A stretch of DNA of 64,000 nucleotides from Moraxellaceae bacterium (GCA_024234595.1 JACKNZ010000007.1:1-64000); one strand, 5' to 3'; shown: positions 52,259 to 61,831, counted from the stretch's first letter. Notes: generated by a model from the sequence alone, not told the origin. Numbers and translations are program-made.

Positions 52259-55177
52259 CTATACTACCTGCCACTGCAACACAAACAAGGTTTGTACTTG
52301 TGTTTTTTGTGTTAATCGCCGCTCTAATGTACTAATCAAGCCATCTCGTTGCTCAATAATTTCATCTTCAACACTAAAAATCTCTTGCCGTTGCTTACGT
52401 TGCAACTTTTGCAGCTTTTGGATTTTTTGTTCAAGCTCATGCTGTTCATCCACACTAGTAGCTTGTCTGGCTTGGCGTTGGGCAATTTTAATTTGTTCTT
52501 TGGTATCTTTTAAAGCCGACTCTGCGGCCAATACCTTATCATCTGCCCACTTTTCGAGCTTTTCTCGTGCTTGGTTAAAATAACTGTTGTTGGTTTCTAA
52601 AGAATGGCTAATGGTAGCTTGCACATGACGTTGTGCTTCGGCGTGTAGTTTTTCCAACATTAAATCTGAAAAACTTTCGTTATTGGCAGTTAAAGTCGCT
52701 TGGCAGTTAAACAGTTTTTCAAAAGTTTCTTGCTCAATGGCTAGTCCTTGTTCAGTAAAACCCGAAAACAATAAATATTCTTCATGTTCATAACTGTCTA
52801 TAGCCAACTGTTGCAAAATCAAGCAACCCGTTTGGCCTGTAAGCTGTTCTACCACCGATAATTTAGTCGGGTGATGAGATATATCAAAAATCACGGTTTG
52901 TGGTTGCGGCTGTAATTTTTTGGCTTGCTCAAGCACATATTCGCCTAATGGATGCGACAATCTATACAAAAAACGTCCATGCTCATAATCTGCTTTTGGC
53001 TCTTGTACCTGATGGTTGCTTGCAGCTTGAGGGCTATTTTTTGAAATGAGATAGTAATGCCCTTGCGTAGATTGATTATCGACACAATCCAATAATTCAA
53101 AACTTAACTGCTGCTCATTAAATTTTGCGACATCTTTTAAAACAAATTGGCTTAATCGCCAAAATCGCTGTCCCACTCTATCTAATTGCGTTTTAGCATC
53201 GGCTAAACGTAACTTTAAACGCTGATGTACATCTTCATCAAAGTTTTCTAACAAGGCTTGATGTGTTTGGTGCATACGTTGTTGTATGCTGTTTTCCATA
53301 TCCGCTTGCAACTGCTTAAATGCCGCTTCTATTTCGTGCGGTTGGCGACACGTTTGATAAATGGCTAATACACGTTTCTCAAAATCCAAACCCGCTTCAA
53401 TACGCCCAATAATTTCGTCAGATGCCCCAAACACACCATCAAATAATTTAAATTTTTCGGTGAGTAATTCTAATACACGTTTATCGGCCTGATTGCGCTC
53501 ATTCAAAAAGTTGATAACAACCACATCGTGCTGTTGGCCATAACGATGGCAGCGACCAATACGCTGCTCTACCCGTTGAGGATTCCACGGCAAATCATAG
53601 TTAATCACCAGTGAGCAAAATTGAATGTTTACACCTTCGGCAGCCGCTTCGGTAGCAATTAAAATCGTTGCTTCATCTCTAAAATACTCAATTAAGGCGG
53701 TACGAATATCTATATCACGTGAACCTGTTATGCGCCCAGATTGTTGATTTTTTTCTAACCATGCTTGATAAATCAAAGTCGCTTGTGCCGAGTTATTGGT
53801 GCCACTAAAACAAACCACCTGATTGGCATAACCCGATTTTTGTAAAAACTGATATAAATAATCTTGAGTGCGTTTTGACTCTGTAAATATCAAGGCTTTA
53901 CGTTGTGCGCCTGTATTGGCCATTTGCTCAAAACCAATATCTAAGGCTTGTAACAGGCTATGGCTTTTGGTGTCTGTGCCAATACGTTTAGCCCAGTTTT
54001 CTAAATGAGCTAACTCGTCTATTTCATGAGCAAGCTTTTTATAATCAATAAAATTTTGCTCGTTTTCTACATCATCAATTTCATCTTCTTGCTCATCTAA
54101 AATTTCATCTAACAATTCATCTTCTAACTCTTCCGAAAAAATGAGTTGCTCGGCAAAATTATCATCCGATGCTATTTTTTCATCACGTAAATTTTCTAAG
54201 CGTTGACGCATTGTGCCGAGCGTACCTGCAATCGCCATTGATGACGATGCCAATAACTTACGCAAAATAAGTTCGGTTAAATGCCTATGCTGTTTGGGAA
54301 TGGCGTAACTATGTTGATTTAATAAAAAATTCGAGACCGCTTCATAAAGTTGATGCTCATCATCGGTAGGATGAAATGGTCGTGTCATCGCTTTACGCTG
54401 CGTATAACGAATATACTCCATCACGTCTTGACGTAAGGTACGACGACAAAATGTGGATAATCTTTCTCTTAAAGCTGCTAGATTGCCGCCAGCATTCACA
54501 TATTGGCTTCTAAACGCGTTAATATCACCAAATAAATGTTCATCAATCAATGTTGATAAACCATATAACTCTAATAAAGAGTTTTGCAAAGGTGTTGCTG
54601 TTAATAATAATTTTCGACAATCACTGGTTGCCCATTTAATTGTTTGCCCGACTTTATTACTTTCTCGGTAGGCATTACGCAATTTATGTGCTTCATCAAT
54701 CACCACTAAATGCCAAGGTATTTTTTTAATATCGTCTTTGATTCGACAGGCATAATTGTAAGATACAATAACAATAGACTTTTGCTGTAAGGGAGATATT
54801 CCTTTTTTAATAAAGTCTTTACTTGTTTTTTGGTCTAAGACTATCGCAGGTAAACTAAATTTTTGTTGTAATTCTAAAGCCCACTGTTTACGCAAAGATG
54901 CAGGACAAATAACTAATAAATGTCTTTTTCGCTCTGACCAGTACTGACAAAGCACAATACCTGCTTCAATCGTTTTGCCCAAGCCCACTTCATCTGCCAA
55001 CAATACACCTTGCGACAATGGCGATTGCATAGCAAACAAAGCCGCCTCTATTTGGTGAGGGTTTAAATCCACACTGGCATTAAATAACGACTGAGATAAA
55101 CGCTCTACGCCACTGTTAGCGGCATGTTGGCAACTTAATTCATAGGCAAAATATTTAGCGTGAAAGGGTGTTATCAT
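52259..55177 (-). CDS. SNF2-family helicase of a defence-like operon
   Basis: A 972-residue SNF2/RapA-like ATPase. Residues 30-80 hold ASVDLNPHQIEAALFAM and Walker A LLADEVGLGKTIEAGIVL. DEAH is near 162 (VVIDEAHKLRN), and a highly acidic insert lies near 345-375 (ELEDELLDEILDEQEDEIDD). The helicase C domain ends INYDLPWNPQRVEQRIGRCH, RYGQ near 530. The last 120 residues are coiled coil (KIQKLQKLQRKQRQEIFSVE). Related helicases occur in DISARM (DrmD) and other phage-defence operons and as RapA. Its place at the head of the operon with Mod- and Res-like genes supports defence; the exact system is not identified. Confidence 0.7.
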   Translation of the reverse strand: MITPFHAKYFAYELSCQHAANSGVERLSQSLFNASVDLNPHQIEAALFAMQSPLSQGVLLADEVGLGKTIEAGIVLCQYWSERKRHLLVICPASLRKQWALELQQKFSLPAIVLDQKTSKDFIKKGISPLQQKSIVIVSYNYACRIKDDIKKIPWHLVVIDEAHKLRNAYRESNKVGQTIKWATSDCRKLLLTATPLQNSLLELYGLSTLIDEHLFGDINAFRSQYVNAGGNLAALRERLSTFCRRTLRQDVMEYIRYTQRKAMTRPFHPTDDEHQLYEAVSNFLLNQHSYAIPKQHRHLTELILRKLLASSSMAIAGTLGTMRQRLENLRDEKIASDDNFAEQLIFSEELEDELLDEILDEQEDEIDDVENEQNFIDYKKLAHEIDELAHLENWAKRIGTDTKSHSLLQALDIGFEQMANTGAQRKALIFTESKRTQDYLYQFLQKSGYANQVVCFSGTNNSAQATLIYQAWLEKNQQSGRITGSRDIDIRTALIEYFRDEATILIATEAAAEGVNIQFCSLVINYDLPWNPQRVEQRIGRCHRYGQQHDVVVINFLNERNQADKRVLELLTEKFKLFDGVFGASDEIIGRIEAGLDFEKRVLAIYQTCRQPHEIEAAFKQLQADMENSIQQRMHQTHQALLENFDEDVHQRLKLRLADAKTQLDRVGQRFWRLSQFVLKDVAKFNEQQLSFELLDCVDNQSTQGHYYLISKNSPQAASNHQVQEPKADYEHGRFLYRLSHPLGEYVLEQAKKLQPQPQTVIFDISHHPTKLSVVEQLTGQTGCLILQQLAIDSYEHEEYLLFSGFTEQGLAIEQETFEKLFNCQATLTANNESFSDLMLEKLHAEAQRHVQATISHSLETNNSYFNQAREKLEKWADDKVLAAESALKDTKEQIKIAQRQARQATSVDEQHELEQKIQKLQKLQRKQRQEIFSVEDEIIEQRDGLISTLERRLTQKTQVQTLFVLQWQVV

Positions 55178-55240
55178 TTTTTCTGAAAAGTCCTTGTAAT
55201 CTATCGAGTATGTTTGATAACGTTTTTATCATAGCCTAGA

Positions 55241-55272
55241 AAAAAACAAAAGGCGCAACCTTGCGCCTTTTT
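55241..55272 (-). terminator. Terminator of gcvPB, ahead of the defence operon
   Basis: AAGGCGCAA (55250-55258) pairs perfectly with TTGCGCCTT (55261-55269). T runs follow on both strands, so it ends gcvPB and insulates the downstream helicase gene. Confidence 0.8.
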
Positions 55273-55298
55273 ATGGTTTCAACCGCTCAACCAACGAG

Positions 55299-56759
55299 TT
55301 ACTGAGTTTTAGCCTTCCATACTAAATCCAATTCACGCGCTGCACGCACATCATCTAAACGACGAACAGGCATAGTATGTGGGGCAGACTTTACTAACTC
55401 AGGATTAATATTAGCTTCTTCCAAAATTTTGACCAATGCGGTGGCAAAATTGTCTAACTCATCTTTGGCTTCGGTTTCAGTTGGCTCAATCAAGAAGCAC
55501 TCAGGCACTAACAAGGGGAAGTATGTTGTTGGTGCATGGAAACCATAGTCCAACAAACGCTTAGCAATATCCATTGCCGATACACCCAAGGTCTTCGCTT
55601 CTTTAGCAAAGGTAATAATAAACTCATGCGACGCACGACGCTCTGGATAGGCTAATTGCAAACCTGCTTGTGCTAATTTGTGCATTAAGTAGTTGGCATT
55701 GAGCGTTGAATATTCACCCACACGATGCAAACCTTCACGCCCCAACACAGCCGCATAAAAATAAGCACGCAACAATACGCCAGCATTACCCATAAACGCA
55801 GATAAATGACCAATACTTTGTGGCAAGTCATTTTTGTCTAACCAACGATAACGGCCATCTGCTTCTTTACCAACAATCGGTGTTGGTAAAAATGGTAATA
55901 AACGCTCACCCACACCCACAGGGCCTGCACCCGGTCCACCGCCACCATGTGGGGTAGCAAAGGTTTTGTGTAAGTTCATGTGTAACACGTCAAAACCCAT
56001 GTCACCGGGTCTGACTTTACCCAAAATCGCGTTTAAGTTTGCACCATCGTAATATAACAAACCGCCTGCTTCGTGAACGATTTGGGCAATTTGGTCGATT
56101 TGTTGTTCAAACACACCACAGGTTGATGGGTTAGTCATCATCAAACCTGCTGTTTGTGGGCCAACAGCTAGTTTTAAGGCTTCAACATCCACGTCACCAT
56201 TGGCAAGCACAGGAATTTCACGCACCTTATAACCACACATCACGGCGGTTGCTGGGTTTGTACCATGTGCAGCAGCAGGAATTAACATTTCGCTACGCTC
56301 ATGGTCGTTACGTGCTTGGTGATAGGCACGAATCATCGCTACGCCTGCAAACTCACCTTGTGCACCTGCGGCTGGCGTTAAGGATACACCTTTCATGCCT
56401 GTCACTTCTTTCAAAACTTCTTGCAAGTCATACATACAAGCCAAAAAGCCTTGAGAATGCGTGACAGGTGCTAAAGGATGACGACCTAAAAAGCCAGACA
56501 TCATTGCACCTTTATGCGCACCACGTGGGTTGTATTTCATGGTACAAGAGCCAAGCGGATAAAACTGAGTATCAATACTAAAGTTTTTGCGCGATAAATT
56601 GGTGTAGTGACGGACAACTTGTAGCTCAGATACTTGTGGCAACACAGCCGATTTTTTGCGGCGAAATTGTGCAGGAATGTCACTCGCGTCATGACGAACT
56701 AAAGGAGCTTGCGAAGTCGCACGACGGCCTTCTTGGGAACGTTCAAAAATTAAGGTCAT
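55299..56759 (-). CDS. gcvPB: Glycine dehydrogenase (decarboxylating) subunit 2
   Basis: A 486-residue C-terminal half of the P-protein. The PLP-binding lysine is in HMNLHKTFATPHGGGGPGAG near residue 265, with TLTPAAGAQGEFAGVAMIRA-type substrate loop sequence near 125. With GcvPA it decarboxylates glycine and passes the aminomethyl group to GcvH. The two-subunit form is common in Gram-positives and archaea, while most gammaproteobacteria have one 950-residue GcvP. Ten bases separate it from gcvPA. Confidence 0.93.
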   Translation of the reverse strand: MTLIFERSQEGRRATSQAPLVRHDASDIPAQFRRKKSAVLPQVSELQVVRHYTNLSRKNFSIDTQFYPLGSCTMKYNPRGAHKGAMMSGFLGRHPLAPVTHSQGFLACMYDLQEVLKEVTGMKGVSLTPAAGAQGEFAGVAMIRAYHQARNDHERSEMLIPAAAHGTNPATAVMCGYKVREIPVLANGDVDVEALKLAVGPQTAGLMMTNPSTCGVFEQQIDQIAQIVHEAGGLLYYDGANLNAILGKVRPGDMGFDVLHMNLHKTFATPHGGGGPGAGPVGVGERLLPFLPTPIVGKEADGRYRWLDKNDLPQSIGHLSAFMGNAGVLLRAYFYAAVLGREGLHRVGEYSTLNANYLMHKLAQAGLQLAYPERRASHEFIITFAKEAKTLGVSAMDIAKRLLDYGFHAPTTYFPLLVPECFLIEPTETEAKDELDNFATALVKILEEANINPELVKSAPHTMPVRRLDDVRAARELDLVWKAKTQ

Positions 56760-56769
56760 GGTTATCTTC

Positions 56770-58131
56770 CTAAGCAGCTAAAGCTTGTGTTAATGCTTGA
56801 GCAAAACGCGCTAAATCAGCGGCATTTTTGGTTTCAGTGGTACAAACCAATAAGGCATTGCCTAATTCGGGATAATACGGACTTAAATCCAAACCACCCA
56901 ACACGCCTAATTCGGCCATTTTGGCTAAAACAGGGGCAACAGGCTGATTGAGTTGTAACACGACTTCATGGAAAACCACGTTATCAAACACACGCTTTAC
57001 CCCTGCAATTTGACTAACTTGCTGGGTTAAAGTTTGAATATTATGGTGAGAAGCTAAGGCAACACGCTCTAAACCTTCTGCACCCATTAAACTTAAATAG
57101 ATGGTCGCCGCGGTCATGGCCAAGCCTTGGTTAGTACAAATATTTGACGTGGCTTTAGCACGACGAATATGTTGTTCACGCGCTTGTAAAGTTAAGGCAA
57201 AACCAGTTTTACCTTCTAAATCTACGGTACGGCCAATAATGCGACCGGGCATTTGGCGAACGTGTTCTTGCTTACATGACAAGAAACCGACATAAGGGCC
57301 GCCAGAAGACAAAGGAATACCAAAAGGCTGACCTTCACCCACTACAATATCTGCACCTTTATCGCCCCACTCGTTAGGTGGTGTTAAGATGGCTAATGCC
57401 ATTGGGTTAACCACAGCAATCACCAAAATATGATTAGCTTCTGCCCAACGTGTTAAGGTGTCAACGTCTTCTAATGCGCCAAAGAAGTTAGGATACGGAA
57501 TCACTAAGGCAGCATAGTCTTGACCACTAAAGGCTTCTAAACTGGCAGGATTAATCGTGCCGTTATCTTGTTGATAATCTAATTCAACTAATTCAATGCC
57601 TTGCATTTCAACAATGGCTTTTACGGCACTGCGATACAACGGTGATACGGTTTTTGGCATCAAAATACGTTTGGATTTTGATTTGCGATGGGCACGAATC
57701 GCCATTAACACCGCTTCAGATAAACCAGATGCGCCATCATACACAGAGGCGTTACACACATCCATACCCGTAATGTGTGCCATCATACTTTGGAATTCAT
57801 AAATGACTTGTAGCGTGCCTTGTGAAGCTTCTGCTTGATAAGGTGTATAAGCAGTCATAAATTCGCCACGTGCGACAACATCCCATACAGCCGCAGGAAT
57901 ATGATGCTCATAAGCACCTGCACCAATAAAACACAAAGCACCTGCATCTTGTTGGCTACGCTCTTGCATAATACGCAAAGCGTCCATTTCGCTTAAACCA
58001 TCAGGAATAGCGGTTAAGGGTTGGCAACGTAAATGGGCAGGAATCTCATCAAACAAAGCACTAACGCTGTCAACACCCATAGTGTCGAGCATCGCACGTA
58101 CATCAGATTCGGTATGCGGAATAAATGGCAT
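56770..58131 (-). CDS. gcvPA: Glycine dehydrogenase (decarboxylating) subunit 1
   Basis: A 453-residue N-terminal half of the P-protein: SDVRAMLDTMGVDSVSALFD, then SQQDAGALCFIGAGAYEHHI near 55, TAYTPYQAEASQGTLQVIYE near 95, and SNICTNQGLAMTAATIYLSL near 335. It forms the heterotetramer with GcvPB. It is third in the order gcvT, gcvH, gcvPA, gcvPB; a 295-base gap before it contains a palindromic repeat. Confidence 0.93.
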   Translation of the reverse strand: MPFIPHTESDVRAMLDTMGVDSVSALFDEIPAHLRCQPLTAIPDGLSEMDALRIMQERSQQDAGALCFIGAGAYEHHIPAAVWDVVARGEFMTAYTPYQAEASQGTLQVIYEFQSMMAHITGMDVCNASVYDGASGLSEAVLMAIRAHRKSKSKRILMPKTVSPLYRSAVKAIVEMQGIELVELDYQQDNGTINPASLEAFSGQDYAALVIPYPNFFGALEDVDTLTRWAEANHILVIAVVNPMALAILTPPNEWGDKGADIVVGEGQPFGIPLSSGGPYVGFLSCKQEHVRQMPGRIIGRTVDLEGKTGFALTLQAREQHIRRAKATSNICTNQGLAMTAATIYLSLMGAEGLERVALASHHNIQTLTQQVSQIAGVKRVFDNVVFHEVVLQLNQPVAPVLAKMAELGVLGGLDLSPYYPELGNALLVCTTETKNAADLARFAQALTQALAA

Positions 58132-58242
58132 GGGATTTTGCTCAGATTAAGCGGTAAACTTGGGAAAAACGAAACATTCCCTCGCCTTATTAAGCAACGG
58201 TATCTACATATCTTTCAAAATGGCTAAAATTGAGGCTATAAC

Positions 58243-58347
58243 AATGAAATTCCCCTCCTCGGAGGGGCTAGGGGTGGGTTAAAACAGACAACAAAACAAT
58301 GCTTGCAGTCCTAACACACCCCTAAATCCCCTCTCAAGAGGGGACTT
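58243..58347 (+). repeat. 105-bp REP-doublet (repeat family A), between gcvH and gcvPA
   Basis: A near-identical second copy lies at 58847-58950 in the same orientation; the two differ by about one base change and one inserted T. Each end is a hairpin (CCCCTCCTCGGAGGGG at the left, CCCCTCTCAAGAGGGG at the right). The two ends are inverted versions of one another (GGGGCTAGGGGTGGGTTA against its counterpart), the layout of a REPIN or small MITE. Confidence 0.8.
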
Positions 58348-58426
58348 TCACTCATTTTTATAGACTTTTAACGCCAAAAATAATTATGTAGATACCTATG
58401 CCCAAAAAGAGAGGGAGTAGAATGGA

Positions 58427-58816
58427 TTAATGCTCAGCAGCAACTTGCTCGTCATATTCTTCAGCAGATAACAAGTCATCTAACTCTTCAACTGAAGATA
58501 CACGGATTTTGTACATCCAGCCTTCACCGTAGGGGTCGGAGTTAATTAATTCTGGGGTGTCTTCTAAAGCGGTGTTAATCGCAACAACTTCACCAGAAAC
58601 AGGTGCATAAATATCAGAAGCAGCTTTTACAGATTCAACCACGCCTGCTTCGTCACCTGCGGCAACGGTATCGCCAACTTCTGGCAACTCAACAAACACC
58701 AAATCACCTAATGCTTCTTGAGCGTGGTCAGTAATACCTACAACCACGATATCACCTTCTAAACGTGCCCATTCGTGGCTAGAAGCATATTTTAATTCGC
58801 TTGGCGTATTGCTCAT
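58427..58816 (-). CDS. gcvH: Glycine cleavage system H protein
   Basis: A 129-residue lipoyl carrier of normal size with the lipoylated lysine at residue 64 in VVESVKAASDIYAPVSGEVV. It shuttles the aminomethyl intermediate from P-protein to T-protein and dihydrolipoamide to the L-protein. A copy of the same 104/105-bp repeat lies on each side of the gene, which is unusual inside an operon. Confidence 0.95.
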   Translation of the reverse strand: MSNTPSELKYASSHEWARLEGDIVVVGITDHAQEALGDLVFVELPEVGDTVAAGDEAGVVESVKAASDIYAPVSGEVVAINTALEDTPELINSDPYGEGWMYKIRVSSVEELDDLLSAEEYDEQVAAEH

Positions 58817-58846
58817 CTTTCATCTCTCTCTATCTATAAAACTAAA

Positions 58847-58950
58847 AATGAAATTCCCCTCCTCGGAGGGGCTAGGGGTGGGTAAAACAGACAACAAAAC
58901 CATGCTTGCAGTCCTAACACACCCCTAAATCCCCTCTCAAGAGGGGACTT
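58847..58950 (+). repeat. 104-bp REP-doublet (repeat family A), between gcvT and gcvH
   Basis: Second copy of the element at 58243-58347, same orientation. The outer hairpins read CCCCTCCTCGGAGGGG and CCCCTCTCAAGAGGGG, with an identical central sequence containing ATGCTTGCAGTCCTAACACA. It begins about 30 bases from the gcvH start codon on the upstream side, so it is in the gcvH leader. Confidence 0.8.
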
Positions 58951-58956
58951 AAAACA

Positions 58957-60042
58957 TTAAACTAACACTTTACCTAAACGGACAAAAGGCGGTTTGACCA
59001 CGTTGGCAGCTAAACGCTTACCACGGATTTCAACCCAAACTTGTTGCACATCACCCGCAGGAATACGAGCCAAGGCAATGGATTTTTCGATTGTTGGCGA
59101 GAAGGTGCCCGAGGTTGTTTCACCCTCGCCCACACCGTCAATAATGACTTTTTGATGTGAACGCAACACGCCTTTATCTTGTAATACTAAGCCAACTAAT
59201 TGCTGTTTTACGCCATTGGCTTGTTCAGCGACTAAGGCTTCTTTACCAATAAAGTCATGCTCCCATGCAATTGTCCATGCCATATTTGCCACTAAAGGTG
59301 ATACGTCATCGTTCATTTCATTGCCGTACAAATTCATACCTGCCTCTAAACGCAAGGTATCACGCGCTGCCAAACCACAAGGTAAAACCTCAGCGGCTAA
59401 TAATTTTTGCCAAAAATCAGCAATTTGTGCTTCTGGCACTAAAATCTCTAAACCTTCTTCGCCAGTATAACCTGTACGGGCAATAAACCAGTCGTTATAT
59501 TCTCGGCCTTGAAACACTTTTAAGGCTTGAATAATCGCACCAGCTTCGTCACCTAACACATCACTCACCACACGATAGGCTTTTGGCCCTTGAATCGCGA
59601 GCATCGCTAAATCGGTGCGCTCAATTAAATTGATGGCAAAACCTTCGGCTTGTTTTTGCATCCACGCTAAATCTTTGTCATGGGTGCCACAATTAACAAT
59701 CACACGCCATAAGTCTGGTTTTTGTGTGGTTGGCGCATAAACAATCAAATCGTCAATCACACCACCTTGCTCATTCAGCATTGCGGAATATAAGGCTTTG
59801 CCTGCAACTTTAAGACGACTAACATCATTGGCTAACAAACGCTGCAAATAAGGTACAGCATCCGCGCCTGTTAACTCTAAAACGGTCATGTGTGACACAT
59901 CAAACATGCCCACGGCACGACGTACCGCATGATGTTCAGCCAGCACGGAGCTATATTGAACAGGCATATCCCAACCACCAAAGTCAACCATACGAGCATT
60001 AAGTGCAAGATGTTGCTCGTATAACGCGGTTTTGTGTCCCAT
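58957..60042 (-). CDS. gcvT: Glycine cleavage system T protein (aminomethyltransferase)
   Basis: A 361-residue protein of normal size. It has the folate-binding MVDFGGWDMPVQYSSVLAEH at residue 17, VGMFDVSHMTVLELTGADAV near 45, RTGYTGEEGLEILVPEAQIA near 195, and GLAARDTLRLEAGMNLYGNE near 225. It forms methylene-THF and ammonia from the aminomethyl group on GcvH. The ATG at 60042, with GGGAG upstream, is preferred over a TTG at 60054. It is first in the operon. No glycine riboswitch signature is visible in its short leader. Confidence 0.95.
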   Translation of the reverse strand: MGHKTALYEQHLALNARMVDFGGWDMPVQYSSVLAEHHAVRRAVGMFDVSHMTVLELTGADAVPYLQRLLANDVSRLKVAGKALYSAMLNEQGGVIDDLIVYAPTTQKPDLWRVIVNCGTHDKDLAWMQKQAEGFAINLIERTDLAMLAIQGPKAYRVVSDVLGDEAGAIIQALKVFQGREYNDWFIARTGYTGEEGLEILVPEAQIADFWQKLLAAEVLPCGLAARDTLRLEAGMNLYGNEMNDDVSPLVANMAWTIAWEHDFIGKEALVAEQANGVKQQLVGLVLQDKGVLRSHQKVIIDGVGEGETTSGTFSPTIEKSIALARIPAGDVQQVWVEIRGKRLAANVVKPPFVRLGKVLV

Positions 60043-60286
60043 GAGCTCTCCCAAATACGTTTAAAATAACTTAAAAATTTTGGCGGCTATTTTACACATT
60101 ATCGAAGATTATCACTACTTAAAAGCTGACAAGTTAAAACTTCTTTCCAAGATAAATATACCCTTGATATACGACTGTGCTATTTCATTTAAATTTTTTT
60201 ATTTTTTAGCACGTTGGTACTCGCTTTTTGGGCATTTTTTTGCTACTACAATAAACACACTACTAAATCAATATAAGAGGCTAACC

Positions 60287-61126
60287 ATGAAAAATCTTGA
60301 GGGTAAAATAGTTGTTGTGACTGGTGCAGGTTCGGGCATTGGTCGAGCATTGGCTTTACAATTAGCGGCTCAAGGCGCGCAACTTGCTTTGTGTGATGTT
60401 AACGACACTAATTTGCAAAAAACAGTGGATATTGCCGCTGCACATGGTGTTAAGGTGTATAGCGCAACCGTTGATGTATCCAAACGTGATGCAGTACAAA
60501 CCTTTGCCGACAATGTAGCGCGTGCTTTAGGCAATGCCAGTGTCATCATTAACAATGCAGGCGTTGCTCTCTCTCAAAATGTCGAAGCCATGAACCGTCA
60601 AGATTTTGAATGGGTGTTAAATATCAATTTTTGGGGCGTGGTGAATGGTTGTGAAGCTTTTTTACCGCAACTACGCCAGCAAAAAGATGCCCATATTGTC
60701 AATATTTCCAGCATTTTTGGCATTATTGGTGTTCCTTCTCAATCTGCTTATAACGCCAGTAAATTTGCCGTAAAAGGTTTTACTGAGGCTTTACGCCAAG
60801 AGTTAACAGGGAGCAACATCCATGTCACCTGTGTTCATCCGGGTGGAATTAAAACCAATATTGCCCGTAATGCCCGTGTTCATAACGATATGTTTGGCAG
60901 AGCAGCTGACGTTAAAAAATTAGCTGACGACTTTGATAGATTAGCAGCAACCACTGCCGAAGAAGCGGCGCGTCAAATTGTCCGTGCCATTGAGCGTAAT
61001 CAAAAACGTCTTTTAATCGGGACAGATGCAAAAGTGCTTGATACAGTGCAACGTTTACTACCCAATCACTACGATACGGTATTAGGCATGGGCTATAAGT
61101 TACTAAGTAAATTTGCTAAACGTTAA
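60287..61126 (+). CDS. Short-chain dehydrogenase/reductase
   Basis: A 279-residue classical SDR. The cofactor site is VVVTGAGSGIGRAL at residue 9, NNAG near 88 (VIINNAGVALSQNVEAMN), and the catalytic tetrad is N-S-YxxxK with S in IVNISSIFGIIGV near 140 and YNASKFAVKGFTEAL near 155. Asp follows the second strand (LCDVND), which favours NAD over NADP. The start at 60287 has AGAGG upstream; the open frame back to 60080 is AT-rich non-coding leader. Substrate unknown. It converges on the START-domain gene with a 3-base gap and no terminator. Confidence 0.82.
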   Translation: MKNLEGKIVVVTGAGSGIGRALALQLAAQGAQLALCDVNDTNLQKTVDIAAAHGVKVYSATVDVSKRDAVQTFADNVARALGNASVIINNAGVALSQNVEAMNRQDFEWVLNINFWGVVNGCEAFLPQLRQQKDAHIVNISSIFGIIGVPSQSAYNASKFAVKGFTEALRQELTGSNIHVTCVHPGGIKTNIARNARVHNDMFGRAADVKKLADDFDRLAATTAEEAARQIVRAIERNQKRLLIGTDAKVLDTVQRLLPNHYDTVLGMGYKLLSKFAKR

Positions 61127-61129
61127 TCT

Positions 61130-61831
61130 TCATTTATTTGCAGAATTGGCAGGCATCAGCACCGTTTTTAGGCCTGCCAAATGCACGTCTTCGGCTCGTA
61201 ACTGATAACGCGGCAAAGCTGATTGCTTGATGAGTGCGTTTAAAGTTTCTTTAGGCGCACTGGTTGCAATCCAATTCGACATCCATGCTGGAATGGCTCC
61301 ACCAGGGTCAACTAAGGTTTCAAAAGTTATTCGTGTCCAACCATCTTTAAGTGGCTCAATAACAAATTGATTATTTAACTCTGGCACACGCACCTTGCCT
61401 TTAGAAGGTGGCATATAACCTTGCACTGCCACTGTTTTAATGGTGATTGTAAAGGTATTGGCATCTTGAGTGATGGTATTTTTTAATACTGCCTCCCTAT
61501 TATTAACAGGCCACGGCGTATGAAACTCCATGTAATAAACAGCATCTGGCCATTGCTGCTGCCTAAAAGCACGTTCACATTGAAATGCCCAATTAGGCAA
61601 TCCATCTATATCGGCTAACACCGCCAAAATATGTGGCATTGGATGCGGTGCTTCGACTACTCCTTTAAATGACTTTACCGCATAACCTGTTACGTCACGT
61701 ACATAGCTATTCACTTCACCACGTTTTTTGGCTTGCGAAACTGCTTGCCAAACACTATCGGCCATCACAGGCATAACAAACATTGATACACACAGTAAAA
61801 TACTGATTTGAGCATTGTGATTATTCGGCAT
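61130..61831 (-). CDS. Secreted START-domain lipid-binding protein
   Basis: A 233-residue protein with a signal peptide (about residues 1-25, ISILLCVSMFVMPVMA|D) and a START-like domain (SFKGVVEAPHPMPHILAVLA, AVYYMEFHTPWPVNNREAVL, GWTRITFETLVDPGGAIPAW). START folds bind lipids in a deep cavity; periplasmic members are common in Pseudomonadales and mostly uncharacterised. It ends three bases from the convergent SDR gene. Confidence 0.75.
   Translation of the reverse strand: MPNNHNAQISILLCVSMFVMPVMADSVWQAVSQAKKRGEVNSYVRDVTGYAVKSFKGVVEAPHPMPHILAVLADIDGLPNWAFQCERAFRQQQWPDAVYYMEFHTPWPVNNREAVLKNTITQDANTFTITIKTVAVQGYMPPSKGKVRVPELNNQFVIEPLKDGWTRITFETLVDPGGAIPAWMSNWIATSAPKETLNALIKQSALPRYQLRAEDVHLAGLKTVLMPANSANK

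Noticed and set aside
44935..55177. Calling the operon DISARM or BREX
   Set aside because: An SNF2 helicase and a methyltransferase alone do not define either; the hallmark genes of both are absent.
60043..60286. Glycine riboswitch upstream of gcvT
   Set aside because: The gcvT leader is short and AT-rich, without the paired GC-rich aptamer elements.
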